A DNA stretch of 64,000 nt from Ahaetulla prasina. Taxonomy: Eukaryota > Chordata > Lepidosauria > Squamata > Colubridae. Both the position numbers and the translations under genes were made by a program. Shown piece after piece: positions 23,191 to 35,292 of the stretch. Every line of letters starts with the position of its first letter. The stretch's first letter is position 1. The DNA lies in assembly GCF_028640845.1 (NCBI RefSeq), contig NC_080539.1, positions 181,177,459 to 181,241,458 of the forward strand, read 5' to 3'. The notes below the pieces were generated by a model that searched no databases, had not been told where the DNA came from, and worked only from the letters and a program-made list of their open reading frames with translations.

Positions 23191-24330
23191 CTGGTTTTAA
23201 AGAGAGAGAGTTCCACAATTTGAGAGTGACATTGACAGCAGCCCTCTGCAAGGGGGAGCATCTTCAAAGGGGTCTCTTCTTCAGATCTTAAAGTCCAGGC
23301 AGATTCATAATAAGATAGGCAATGCCTCAGAAAGCCAGATCCAAAACCATTTCAAGCTGTAAAGATTAAAGCCAGTACTTTGAACTGAGCCCAGAAAATA
23401 ACTAGCAGCAGTGTAGATCTTCCAACATGGGCATGATATGATCTTGGTACCATGATTCAAGAATAGACACACATGGATCATGTTGCAATAATATGATTTA
23501 CTTTACTTACAGTCAAAGACCAGAAGCTCTTTACATTGCATTTAACTTGTGTATGTTTGTCTATATGAGTGTATCTGTACAGACACACAGGGACACAGGG
23601 GTGGGGATGGGGGAGTATGCAAGAACCTCAAACCTTGCACTGCATTAAATGATATAATTCCATAGGACATATCATATTTATGTACCAAAAAATCAGATTG
23701 CATAACCATTTCAAGACTTTCCAAGCATGAATGGCAATGGAACAGAGCTTTGAAGTAATCATATTACCTGATCAGATCAGTTTAAGAATAAATGCAACCA
23801 GCATATTAAACACAGATACTCTTCTCTGGCAATCCAGAAACAGCCCAGGAGCAAGGAAGGTCAAGGAATTTGACTGAACGCAGAAAAGAATGAATCTTAG
23901 TTCTCAGCACTGACTTTTTCCAAGCCAGCAGCACCTCCAGCTGGCCGAGTTTTAATCTCAGGGGTTCATTTTCATATAGCCAATTATTATTGAGTCAAAT
24001 GTAATGCTCAAAGGTATCAATTCCTGTCTTACAGATAGATATAAAAAGGGGGATATGGTTGTGGGCATATTGTTGGCATGTAACTCCCGAACCCACTGAG
24101 TGAACCCTCCCAGCAGTTCCATGTATATATTAAATATCTTTATCCTTGTCTTCTCCTTGTCTTCAAGGAGAAGACAGAATGCCGTGAGACACAATGATCT
24201 AGTAACCTGAAGTCCTTGACTTCACCTTCTTGGTATGGCCTTGCAAGAAGAACCAGAACCCACTGAAATATAGTATGCTGAGGGTCTGATCCTGAATACA
24301 TTTCTCTATTCAAGTCCTAGTGCAGATTAC
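23190..24330 (-). pseudogene. Ancient L2-clade LINE remnant
   Basis: The minus frame 23958-24194 reads IFNIYMELLGGFTQWVREL and then LHANNMPTT and LYLSV. This aligns with the L2 block [20 protein letters not shown] ... [10 protein letters not shown], with the YADD catalytic motif lost. Further left, 23330-23420 keeps the C-terminal region (AAGCCAGTACTTTGAACTGA, GCCCAGAAAATAACTAGCAG on the plus strand), which corresponds to the RVRFKVLVTTFK block. It is far more diverged than the other L2 copies and is an old subfamily. Confidence 0.6.
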
Positions 24331-26898
24331 CGATCAAATCAAGAACATAGCTGGTAGCCTTTATTTCTCCAAACTTTCTCCCCACTTCTTTGATATCTGT
24401 ATAGAGAGCAATATGACTGAACAAGAGTATGCCAAGGCTGCATCAATATGATCTGTCCCAACTTGTGAACCCAAGTGAAAGTGGATTTGGCTAACATGCA
24501 AAGAATGTCCCAAATTGTTCCTAAGAAGCTTCTGACCATATCCATCAAGTCTCTGAATAAAGTCTCAATACTCAGAGTTTGGGGAAAATCCTCCCTGTCA
24601 ACTCCGTAGGGTGTGGCAGGTCAGCACTTTAACCTTGAATCATATTTGAGCTATGCAGAATCTTCCTAGCTGGTCTGTCACTGGAAAGCAGGATCTTTAG
24701 GCTGGAAAGTCACTGCAATTCAGAAAGGAGGGAAGGATGCCTCACAGCTGGGCTCCCCCCTCCCCCTCCCGCAATATCCAGAATGGAATGACTTTCTTTC
24801 CACATACATATCTTCATACCCAAAAAGGCATTCCAACAAGTGCCACTAATGCAGCAATAAAACTGCTCACTGGTGATTCAAAGTTAAACTACTGTGATAT
24901 TTCGGCAGACAAAATGTCCATACAGAATCAAGAGTTAAGCAACATGGACCAGTATAAACCTTTTCTGTCCTATATAAACAGTTTAATTCTTTACAATGCA
25001 TCTGAACTTGTTAATGAGAATTAGCAGTCTTTTGCTGTCTAAATAGCTTTTACTACTGTAGTTGTGGCCTATGAAAGAAAAACGATGGATGATGCAAATT
25101 GCTTCAAAGATGTGCCAAATATCTTTTCTCGCATTTCCTACCTGTCCAAAATCTTTATAAGGAGAACAGAACTGGTTTAATGACAGAGATCTGTCAAAGC
25201 GTAATTTTACAGGAGGCTAAAAAGAATACTGTCCGCCATAGATGGATCAGATTAAAATCAAAGATTTCTAAACTACCTTCTTGTATTGGATATAAAAGGG
25301 AGCCCATCACTGCTTCTATAATAAGAGAGAAGCACCATGCTTTTTTATTGGACCAATCTGATTTACTGTAATACAAAGAATCTCTTTTTCTTCCAGCTGG
25401 GTATATGAGATCAACACAATGCTAGTTCTCAAAATGATTTACTCTTTATGGAAATTAATATTGTTTTCCATTCCATTGTAAAACAACTATGACAAAACTC
25501 ATTTTTCATAGGTTACAACTTCTTCAAACCTCTGCTGTCCAGTTGCATTCTGAAAGTTGCCAATTCTTAAATTCTCACTCTACAATTTGAAAGGGGAAAA
25601 GGGCCCTCATTTACTACTGGATCCAAATGGAAAGGAAAAGCATAATGCCCTGTTAGGACTGGATATTTGTGGGTAGGAGGGCTCTAAGTGTGATTTATAA
25701 TAGTAGCTAGCAAACCAGCATGATGAAATATTTGCTGCCACTTGCAGGAACTTGGAAAAATGAAGTGTGAAGTTCTGAAGAGAGCAGGCCACAGTTCTCC
25801 AGTCACTAACACTTCCAACTAGTTGGCAGCAGAACAGAGCTGTGGTCTGAAAGATGAGCCTCAAAAGGATTAAGGGGGTGGGTCGTCTTGTGCCCAGTGT
25901 CAAAATACTATTGCAGCTTAAGGTTTTCCATGCATTCATGATTATACAGAGAGAAAGAGATTATTTTTGTTGGTTATCTTGTTAGCATTCATTCATGAGC
26001 TCCTTTCTGCCTCCTGCTTTCTCTCCTTTTCACTCCCTCAAGTGCTCTTGTTTTCATTGAAGATAAGCAAAAGGAATCAAAGTAAGAACAGGAGCATAGG
26101 AAGTCAGTTAATCCCATCATTTACCAAAATCCCTGATTGATGGAATAGGATACATGCAGGAAAAAGGAAGCATTGCATTGCAAAAGGCCATGGCTTTCTC
26201 TGGGCAGCTCTCCACAGCACCAGGATCTTGGAATGCTGTGCGCAGAGAAAAAGCAGATTTTCATTTCCATGGAAAGGAAATTTCTAGACCTAGAGAAGGG
26301 AGGCAAGGACTTTTCAGAATATTTTTGGAGGACACATCACCAGTAAGTTTGCCAGCTCAAACAAAATGTCTCTCTTCATTTTCTTTACTCAAGGGAAATT
26401 CACATAAGGTAGAATCATTTTTCCAATACCAAACTGAATATTGCTTCCCACACTAATTCACATGTTTGAAATATACCTGAGCAATGTATAATTTGTCAAG
26501 AATCCCATCTGGTCAATATTAAACACATGTTGAAGATTATTATTGCTTGTATATACATACAATTCACTCAGTTTTACATTTTTGCTCTGAGAAGATGCAC
26601 TCTTTGTTCCATAGCACATAAATAGAAAGTTCCCTAATACTACACATCCTGACGGCAGCGAGAATGGTATATGCCCAGCAATGGAAAAGTGAAAACACCC
26701 CTTCAGAAAAGGAGATAATAAGGAAGATATTGATATGTGCAGAAATGGATAGATTAACGTTAGAATTAAAAAACAAAGGAGAGACACAATAATATGAACA
26801 GATTTTATCAATGGCTGGAAACACAAGGTGGAAGTTGGAACATGAAACAATTAGGCTAAGTAGACCCGGAATGATAGTGTCTTTTGAAAAAACACCTT
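24331..26898. other. Unassigned AT-rich stretch
   Basis: No gene is supported. Several 90-130-codon open frames (24737-25024, 25099-25371, 26154-26456, 26458-26850 minus) have no domain, signal or splice context that I can defend. Confidence 0.35.
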
Positions 26899-27050
26899 TC
26901 AGACAACCGTGTTACCCACTCAAACACTGCAGTAATTCACTTAACAAGTTTGGCAAGAAAGGTCGTAAAGTGAGGCAAAGCTGACTTAACAACTGTCTTG
27001 CTTAGCAATGGAAATTTTGGGCTCAATTGTCGTAAATCGAGGACTACCTG
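26899..27050 (-). mobile_element. Mariner-like MITE, partial copy
   Basis: It ends with the terminus CGAGGACTACCTG followed by TA (27051-27052), the same terminus as the full copy at 46.8 kb. Inside it shares GCAGTAATTCACTTAACAA and AGAAAGGTCGTAAAGTGAGG with that family, in the opposite orientation. The other end is lost near 26900, where a different fragment (CTTTTGAAAAAACACC) abuts. Confidence 0.7.
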
Positions 27051-27052
27051 TA

Positions 27053-29544
27053 CAGTGCAGACATTGGTAGACAAAAGATCTTCCCTGATACAGTTGGACA
27101 TAGATGAAAGAGGGAGGAACTACTACTACTACTACTACTAACTACTACTGAGTAGGTTACTCAGCACTGTATTCCCAGACTCTGTGATCATATAAGTCAA
27201 CATCAACAGTAGGAATATACACCTGTTGTACAAGAGTCTCTCCTGCCCAAGCCTTCACAATGAATTTCTGGCCTGCTGGAAGCACCTGAAGAAATCTTTC
27301 CTGCATGCCTATGCAATAGCCTGTGACAGTTTTGTCAGAAATCTGATGCCATTGCTACAGTGGCCCAGTAGGAACACAGGAGAGAGAGGAGACAGTGCTA
27401 GGATCGTCCCCAAGAAGCTCATAGGTGCCTGTCTTGTATGGCAGGGGAATTTTCAAGTCTGCAGCAGACGATGTGTGATCCAGACGATGTGTGATCCAGC
27501 TCACGCCTTATCCCCTAAGACAGGCTGAGGAAGAGAGAAAGCCCCATTACGCATCCCTGGACAACTTTGAGGCCGGGCAGGGTGGGGTGGGGAGGGGAAG
27601 CAAAGGGAAGTTCCCCAGCTGAGAAAATGTTCTTTCTTTTTGAATATTTCTCTTTATATAAAAAGGAACATCTGCTGATCGTAGGACTATGCCACAGCTG
27701 ATAAGAGCCCTCAAAAGAAAAGGGGGAAAAAAGTCTTTCTTTGCTTTCTTTAATTCACCAGTCAAAGGCAATAAAAGAATAAAGCCTGATTTAAGTCCCT
27801 AACTGGAGGAGGAGAGATGTTGCTGCTCAAAGCATACAACACCAAGATTATTTACCTGGGTTCTCCTTTTTGTATTGGGGTTTCTCTGGAAAGGCATGGT
27901 GATTTAATCAGGACCACCCAGCTGCCACCCACAGCATTGGCTAGGCCAGCTAGATAGCAGTCTCATTCAGTGCAAGGCAATGGCATTTTAATGCTACTTA
28001 ATAACTGACATTAGATTTATGAGCTGTTTTGCACCTGTGCAATTGTTCCCATTGCTTGTCATCCTCAACTGCCTTTCTAGCCCTCAAGAGCCTGTAGAGA
28101 ATGAATATGCCCAGATCTAAACAGTATCTTGGAAAGCACATGATGTTATGTTCCATTTATGTTATCTTTACTTTGGCAAACCCAGCCCATCCTTATTTTT
28201 CACTTATTCTTTTGATATTCTCTTTTATCTATGAATGAAACAAGTGAACAACTACCAATTTATGAGGGGAAAAAATGCTCTGTGTCAGCTTTGTTGTGAG
28301 TATTTGCTTTTTTGGTTTATTCAATAAACTGGCCTATTTTGAAAGATTCAAGAGAGAGAGAAAGAGAGAGAGAAAATACCTCAGGGTGAACAGTTTGAGT
28401 TTCAAATTTATTCCTGACTCCTTTACATAAAAATAATGGATTAAATGAGAACATAAACAATTGGCTTTTGATAATAGTTGAGTCAGCAAGTTCCTCTCCT
28501 ATCTCAAGAGGAGCCCTTCTTTATGCTGAACATGTACATTTTATATATAAAAGAAAACAAGCAAAATATTTCTCTGAATAAAAATATGCACAGTATCAGA
28601 TAGTCAGACCACTGAATGGATAGCCCCATTATTGTAAAGTGATTGCTTCCATGTACAAATTGTAGATTATTTATATTCTTCCAAATATCACACGCCTAAT
28701 TTTAAGAAAGTATTTTCTGCAAGTTTTAAGAATATTATGCACTTTTATATGTTCTTCTTTTGGAATTGTTGCATTTGTTTTTGGCTGATAAAAATATACT
28801 TTGGTACTTATTTTTAATTATAATCAACATAATATAGTTTTCATTTCTGAAATATTTTCACACCTCAACGTCATCTATATCCTTTTGTTTTATTTCTTGT
28901 ATTGGTATATTTAGGTATTACAGACCTATTGGTCATCAAGGGGAAAAAAATGGCTAGCTAGAAACATAAACTTATAAAACTCCTGTAGAGGAGAGATAAG
29001 TCACAACTCCATGTACAGTATTAGTTTCTTCTAATTTAGTAATTAACATTTATTTAAGCATATATTTCCTTCCATTCCATTCAATACAAGGAAATTGAAA
29101 AAGCTTTAAAATAAAATTATTTAAAATCTATTGCAGGGAGGACAGGGTACAGTTTATTTTACCAATGGAGCCTACAGATCTGAACACCATGCAACCTCAT
29201 TATCCTAAAGAGAACTATGTAAACAATGTGTAGAACACACATGAGGACTAATATAGAAAGTCATTTGTCTGTATGTCAGTCCACCTTTTCCAGATCATGT
29301 CAGATTTTCTGTAGCCAATGAATAGCCAAAATACAGTGATCTCATGGAAGGAAAATGTTTCATTACTGTTTAGTGGAGTCAAGTGATTATGCATAGATTT
29401 ATTTGATTATTTATTTTGGATAACTCTATTCTGAATTTTTAGTCAGACCCTTAGATATTTTAGATTATAAATACTACAAATAATTATATCCCTGAGACAA
29501 TATTGAAATGTACTACAATGGTAGCCTTCCTCAACCTGGGCACT
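27053..29544. other. Unassigned stretch with small simple repeats
   Basis: It contains an (ACT)n run at 27118-27149, a 16-bp unit CAGACGATGTGTGATC duplicated in tandem (27465-27480, 27481-27496), and an (AG)n-rich run near 28350-28375. I recognise no gene or dispersed repeat. The segment 27990-28100 has balanced composition and might be conserved non-coding DNA. Confidence 0.35.
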
Positions 29545-29612
29545 ATCTAGATTATTTATTTATTTATTTGATTTTTGATGCCACCTAACTTCAATTGACT
29601 GAAATTTAAAGT
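29545..29612 (-). mobile_element. Short LINE/SINE 3' tail fragment
   Basis: An (ATTT)n tail followed by GATTTTTGATGCCACC resembles the ends of squamate LINEs and SINEs in minus orientation (GGTGGCATCAAAAATCAAAT). It is too short for a family name. Confidence 0.35.
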
Positions 29613-30393
29613 AAAGTAAAGTAAAGTTTAAAAAAAAACTTTGAGGCAAAGTTAAAAAATGACAACACAAAAACAGATAAATAAGAATACAATAAAAAAA
29701 ATTAATACGTATACCCCAACTTCAAGACAATTACAAGATAATTGCAAAATGGCAACCCAAAAAACACATACTGAAATGTCGATATTATCAGAATGCAAGC
29801 TAGTCATTTTGGGAAGTGAAGTCCATGTGTTTGGAAACCAACCAGATCAAGGAAGGCAGCAAAAGTATATGGATGCTACGGCAAAAGAAGCAAAGAATTG
29901 TTAATCAAAATATTTTGCTAGAAAATTGGAATATGCTTCTGCATTTAAAGATGGACTTGTCATTTGAGAGGCAGATATATGTCTCATTATGAGATCTATC
30001 ATCAGGTTTTTAGCAACCTTCTTTCTACAAGGGCTGGGGCAGTAGTATGCATGCATTTTTCTACCCTGTGTTCAAAAATACGTTGTGCAGGGACCTTCCT
30101 TGTGAGAATGGAAGATTTGCTTTTGTGTTTCAGGCAGCAACCTGCCTTGGGCTGGCCTGGGAAAAGCTTTATGTCTCCAAGCAGCGAGCTTGGACTTTGT
30201 TCCATACAGAGTTTTGATTGAGCTTCAGGGTCTGTCAATGTTAGCATAAGAAGGTCTGCAGTCTGATTATTTGTAGCTGTTCGTAAAACCTCACCTAGTT
30301 TTTCACCTGAAAGGCGTTTTTTTTTCTTGCCCAAGACATGTTGGGGAAGGTTCAGTCATTCCTATTTCAAGCCCTTTGATTCCAGGACCTCTA
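29613..30393. other. Unassigned stretch
   Basis: I see no supported gene or repeat, apart from a short AGTAA repeat near 29612-29632. The frames 29964-30221 and 30002-30334 overlap on opposite strands. Confidence 0.35.
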
Positions 30394-33300
30394 GTAGTAA
30401 TAATAATAATAATAATAATAATAATATTTTAATTTGTATACCGCCCTTCTCCCGAAGGACTCAGGGCGGTGAACAGGCAAATAAAATACAAACAGAAACA
30501 TACACCCTAATTAAAACAACCCTTAAAAAACTGATTCAAAATTAGCCAAAAAATTTAAAATAACCTTACACCCCATAAAAATTACAGAATTTAAAACCCA
30601 CAATTAAAATTTAAAATTTAGAATTTAAAATCAAGCCAGTCCAGCCAAATGGAATAAATAAGTTTTAAGTTCGCGGCGAAAGGTCCCGAGGTCAGGTAGT
30701 TGTCGAAGCCCGGGGGGAAGCTCGTTCCACAGGGTAGGAGCCCCCACAGAGAAGGCCCTCCCCCTGGGGGCTGCCAGTCGACATTGTTTGGCTGACGGCA
30801 CCCTGAGGAGTCCCTCTCTGTGGGAACACACCGGACGCTGGGAGATAGAGGCCGGCAGTAGACGGTCCCGTAAGTAGCCCGGTCCTAAGCCATGGAGCGC
30901 TTTAAAGATGGTAACCAATACCTTGAAGCGCACCTGGAAAACAACAGGTAGCCAGTGCAGTCTGCGCAGGATAGGTGTTACGTGGGAGCTTCGAACCGCT
31001 CCCTCAATAACCCGCGCAGCCGCATTCTGGACTAACTGAAGTCTCCGGGTGCTCTTCAAGGGGAGCCCATGTAGAGAGCATTGCAGTAGTCCAGACGAGA
31101 GGTAACGAGAGCATGAGTGACTGTGCATAGGGCATCCCGGTCCAGGAAGGGACGCAACTGGCGGATCAGGCGAACCTGATAAAAAGCTCTCCTGGAGACG
31201 GTCGTCAAATGATCTTCAAAGGACAACCGACCATCCAGGAGCACGCCCAAGTTGCGTACCTTCTCCATCGGGGCCAACGACTCACCCCCGATAGACAGCC
31301 GCATCTGCAGCTGACTGTACCGAGGTGCCGGCATCCACAGCCACTCCGTCTTGGAGGGATTAAGTTTGAGCCTGTTCCTCCCCATCCAGACCCGTACGGC
31401 TTCCAAACACCGGGACAGCACTTCGACAGCTTCACTGGGGTGGCCCGGGGTGGAAAAGTACAGCTGAGTATCATCAGCGTACAGTTGGTATCTCACCCCA
31501 AAGCCACTGATGATCTCACCCAGCGGCTTCATATAGATGTTGAACAGGAGGGGTGAGAGAATCGAACGCTGTGGCACCCCACACATGAGGCACCTCGGAG
31601 TCGATCTCTGCCCCCCTGTCAACACCGTCTGCGTCCGGTCAGAGAGGTAGGAGGAGAACCACCGATAAACGGTGCCTCCCACTCCCAACCCCTCCAACCG
31701 GCGCAGCAGGATACCATGGTCGATGGTATCAAAAGCCGCTGAGAGGTCTAATAGGACCAGGGCAGAGGAATAACCCCTATCCCTGGCCCTCCAGAGATCA
31801 TCCACCAGCGCGACCAAAGCTGTCTCCGTACTGTATCCGGGCCGGAAGCCGGACTGGAACGGGTCTAGATAGACAGCTTCATCCAGGTACTGGGGTAGCT
31901 GACATGCCACCACACTCTCTACAACCTTCGCCGTAAAGCGAAGATTGGAGACTGGCCGATAATTCCCTAAAACAGCTGGGTCCAGGGAAGACTTCTTGAG
32001 GAGAGGTCTCACCACCGCCTCTTTCAAGGCAGCGGGAAAGACCCCCTCCCGCAAAGGAGCATTTGTAATCCCCCGGAGCCAGCCTCGTGTCACCTCCTGT
32101 GTAGCCAGTACCAACCAGGAGGGGCACGGATCCAGTAAACATGTGGTGGCATTCAGCCTACCCAGCAACCTGTCCATGTCCTCGGGAGTCACAGGGTCAA
32201 AATCATCCCAAACCGCCTCAACAAGACGGGTCTCGGAACTCTCATCTGGATCTACCCAATTTTGATCCAATCCGTCCCGAAGCTGAACGATTTTATCGTA
32301 TAGATAACCGTTAAACTCCTCGGCACGCCCTTGTAGGGGGTCCTCCCGCCCCTCCTGTTTAAGGAGAGAACGGGTCACCCGAAACAGGGCGGCCGGGCGG
32401 TTATCTGCCGACGCAATGAGGGAGGAAACATAGAAACGTTTCGCATCCCTCAGTGCCACTAGGTAGGTCCTGCTATAGGACCTAACTAGTGTCCGGTCAG
32501 CCTCAGAACGGCTGGATCTCCAGACACTCTCTAGGCGTGTTCTCCAGCGTTTCATCTCCCTCAGCTCCTCGGAGAACCAAGGAGCTGGTTGAGACCGACG
32601 CCGGGTCAGAGGCCGCAAAGGCACGACACGGTCCAAAGCTCCAGCCGCGGCCTGTTCCCAGGCCGCGACTAGCTCTTCAGTCGTGCCGTGGGCCAGGTTC
32701 TCGGGAAACGGCCCAAGCTCCATCAGGAACCTCTCAGGGTCCATCAGGCGCCTGGGACAGAACCAACGCATTGGTTCCATCTCCCTGCGGCGGTGGGTAG
32801 CGGTCTGAAAGTCCAGACGAAGGAGAAAATGATCTGACCATGACAAAGGGTCGATAACTAAATCATTTAAAATCAGATCATTCAACCACTGGCCAGAGAT
32901 AAAAACCAAGTCTAGGGTGCCTCCCCCAATGTGAGTAGGGCCATCAATTAATTGAGTCAGGTCCATGGCCGTCATGGAAGCCATGAACTCCCGAGCGGTC
33001 GAGGATGCCGTGCCAGTTGATGGCAAGTTGAAATCCCCCATGACCAACAGTCTAGGGGTTTCAACTGCCAACCCAGCTAGCAACCCCAACAGCTCGGGCA
33101 GGGCTGTTGTCACGCAGCAAGGAGCCAGGTACGTGATCAACAAGCCCACCTGAGTCCTACGACCCCACTTCACATAGAAAGATTCACAACCAGCTATCTG
33201 AGGCACAGTGGTCTCCCTCAGTTCCAGACTTTCCTTAATAATAACTGCCACCCCGCCACCCCTACCTTGGGCCCTCGGCTGATGGAATGCTCGGAAACCT

Positions 33301-33860
33301 GGTGGGCACATCTCCACTAGGGGAACCCCCCCTTCCGTGCCCAGCCAGGTCTCCGTAATGCCCATAACGTCCGTGGTCCCCTCCTGAATTAGATCTGAGA
33401 TCAGGGGGGCTTTGTTAACCACGGACCTTGCATTGCATAACATCAGCCGGAGGCCCAAGTCCTGAGTACTCTGGCCACCCGGGGAACGGGAAGAAGCAGG
33501 GGGGCCGGAGCATGCGATCGCTCTTAAATAGCGAGTGCGTACTCCCAAAACTCGATGTGCCCCCCCCTTCCATCATATCTGCCTCTCCCGCTTACCGTGT
33601 CAATAGCACAACCCTGATAAGCTGGAACGAAACCCTCCCCCACCTCCCTCGGACCTAACTTTATGCCGCGAACACTGGACTTGGCTCCCTCCCTGACGGG
33701 TTTCCCTCCCCACCCATTCTTCCTCCTCCCCCCACCCAACCCAAGCCCGTCAATTTCCACCCTCCCCGTAAAATTCCCATTAAAACTCCCCTTAAAAAAT
33801 CGGTTAAAACAGTTAATTAAAAATCCCCTAAGTCTCCTATTCTAGTCCTGTAAACCGAAA
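30394..33860 (-). mobile_element. L2-clade LINE, nearly full-length copy 3
   Basis: About 3.5 kb in minus orientation. The left end is a (TAA)n tail (30394-30426) and the 3' stem-loop (30441-30469, CCGCCCTTCTCCCGAAGGAC...GGGCGG on plus). ORF2 spans 30631-33548. To the right lies about 300 bases of G-rich (as read on minus) leader ending near 33850-33865, the likely 5' untranslated region. It is the only copy here with the endonuclease domain from its start, and it is the best template for the family. No clear target-site duplication was found, so the 5' limit is approximate. Confidence 0.92.
30631..33548 (-). pseudogene. L2 ORF2 endonuclease-reverse transcriptase, one frameshift
   Basis: An 830-codon frame (33548 down to 31056) is followed by a second frame (31128-30631) that completes the C-terminus. 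Residues about 36-240 are an apurinic-endonuclease-type domain: LCNARSV at 38-44, ITETW at 64-68, GDFN at 171-174, SDH at 238-240. The reverse transcriptase follows: NYRPVSN near 529, [16 protein letters not shown] near 599-614, GVPQ near 657, YADD at 690-693. The C-terminal frame carries RRLQLVQNAAARVIEGA, LHWLPVVFQVRFKVLV and GPGYLRDRL. The break is one missing base in the G/C run at 31061-31068, where sister copies read ATGGGGCTCCCC. The usual GVPQGS is GVPQRS here (residue 661), a change in a conserved motif that could by itself impair activity. Upstream, a 78-codon Gly/Arg-rich frame (33760-33524) overlaps the ORF2 start by 25 bases and may be only leader sequence. Confidence 0.9.
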
Positions 33861-33865
33861 GATTT

Positions 33866-34364
33866 TACTAGAGATGTGCAAAGGGATGCTTTGTAATGGT
33901 TGTCATTGTGAGTGAGGTGTCTCTCTTCTAAATCCCGAAACATCTGGATTCTTTGGAAACCTGCCCCAAAGGCTGTTGCAGTAACTGCTTCATTTTATTG
34001 GAAGTCTCAATGGAAGTGTTACAAGCTTTTTAAATGACATAGCTGCTTTCATATTTATTTATTTCATGTTTGAATTATCAGTCTTCTGGAGGGAATGACC
34101 CTTAATTGTTATTTTTATTATTTGTATACTACTTTGGTACACAAAACTCCGAGAGGTTTAAAATATTACAGGGAGCAGGCTTCATTAAGGTGCAGTGTGC
34201 TGTCCAAAAGCCCCTTTCAAATATTTTTCATAACCATAATGCTTACCTAAATATGTGAATGAATATGCAGTGAATAGATTTGAATAAAACAATGCACACA
34301 TAAGACGCAGAATACCTTCTTATATGGTTAAGAAGTGGCATCAGTGATACAAATTGACACAAAG
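33866..34364. other. Unassigned AT-rich stretch
   Basis: No gene or clear repeat is visible between the 5' end of L2 copy 3 and the palindrome that follows. Confidence 0.4.
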
Positions 34365-34500
34365 ATAAAATAGTTTTCTACCATTTCTGTTTAGAAACTT
34401 ATGGTAGGAGGCATCTTTGAGAGTCTGCCAGATTTGATAGGCTCTCAAAGATGTCTCCTGCCATATGTTTTTAAACAGAAATGATAGAAAACTATTTTAT
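34365..34500. repeat. 136-bp near-perfect palindrome (foldback element or hairpin)
   Basis: The 68-base arms, 34365-34432 and 34433-34500, are reverse complements at 59 of 68 positions by hand count, with almost no loop. If transcribed from the plus strand, six of the nine differences become G-U pairs, leaving three mismatches. The ends read ATAAAATAGTTTTCTA and TAGAAAACTATTTTAT. It has no coding capacity. It could be a palindromic mariner-type MITE or a source of a long hairpin RNA. Confidence 0.85.
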
Positions 34501-35290
34501 GTTGAATTGAACTATTCTAAACCAGTGCGGTATAGTAGTTTAAATAAGCTGGGAATGATGGAATGGCTTGAATGCCTAAGAAAATATACAATATAAATAT
34601 AATAATAATGAATTAAGTAAAACAGAATGATACAAAATAACCAAATATAGAATATTAAATAAAGTCAAAAGTACATTTTTAGTTTTGATACCAGAACAAG
34701 AGAGGGAAGGGAAGAAGCACATATTTGCTGCAGGCAGTGTATATGAACAGTAATTTGTTTTATATTGCCCAATAAACAATAAATATAGCAATATTTGTAA
34801 ATATAGAGATAAAACAATTTAGGGAGGCCGAAGGAATGAAAACTCATCACAGTAAAAGATGGCAGGAAAGAGACAATGTCTCTTCTGTGACACTTTATAA
34901 ATGAACCCATGTAAAATAAATGTACAGTTATATTTTAAAATGGACTGATTGCTTATTTTGCTTTTAAAATTAGCTGAAATGAGACTGAAGATCAAATGAA
35001 TACAGTTGTGTTTATAACAGAGCCTTCTCCCTCACCTACAAGAGTTGAAGTGTTGATGGATAATCAGGATCCCTCAGATATCTCACTAGTTGTGCAAGGG
35101 CAAATCCTATTTCTTGGAGACCAGGAAACTCCCTACAGGTTCTGGTCTTAGTTGATACCTGTTCAATACACCTGGGGAAGAGAAAACTATTTATTAATTT
35201 AATAGGCTGTCTTCTTTGTAGCACAGTTGGTAGCATATATACAAGGAACTTTCTTTATCTTTTCCTCATAAAGTTTTCAAAGGGAGATTA
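34501..35290. other. Unassigned AT-rich stretch
   Basis: I see no supported feature. Short minus frames at 34576-34910 are A+T-driven. Confidence 0.35.
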
Positions 35291-35292
35291 GG

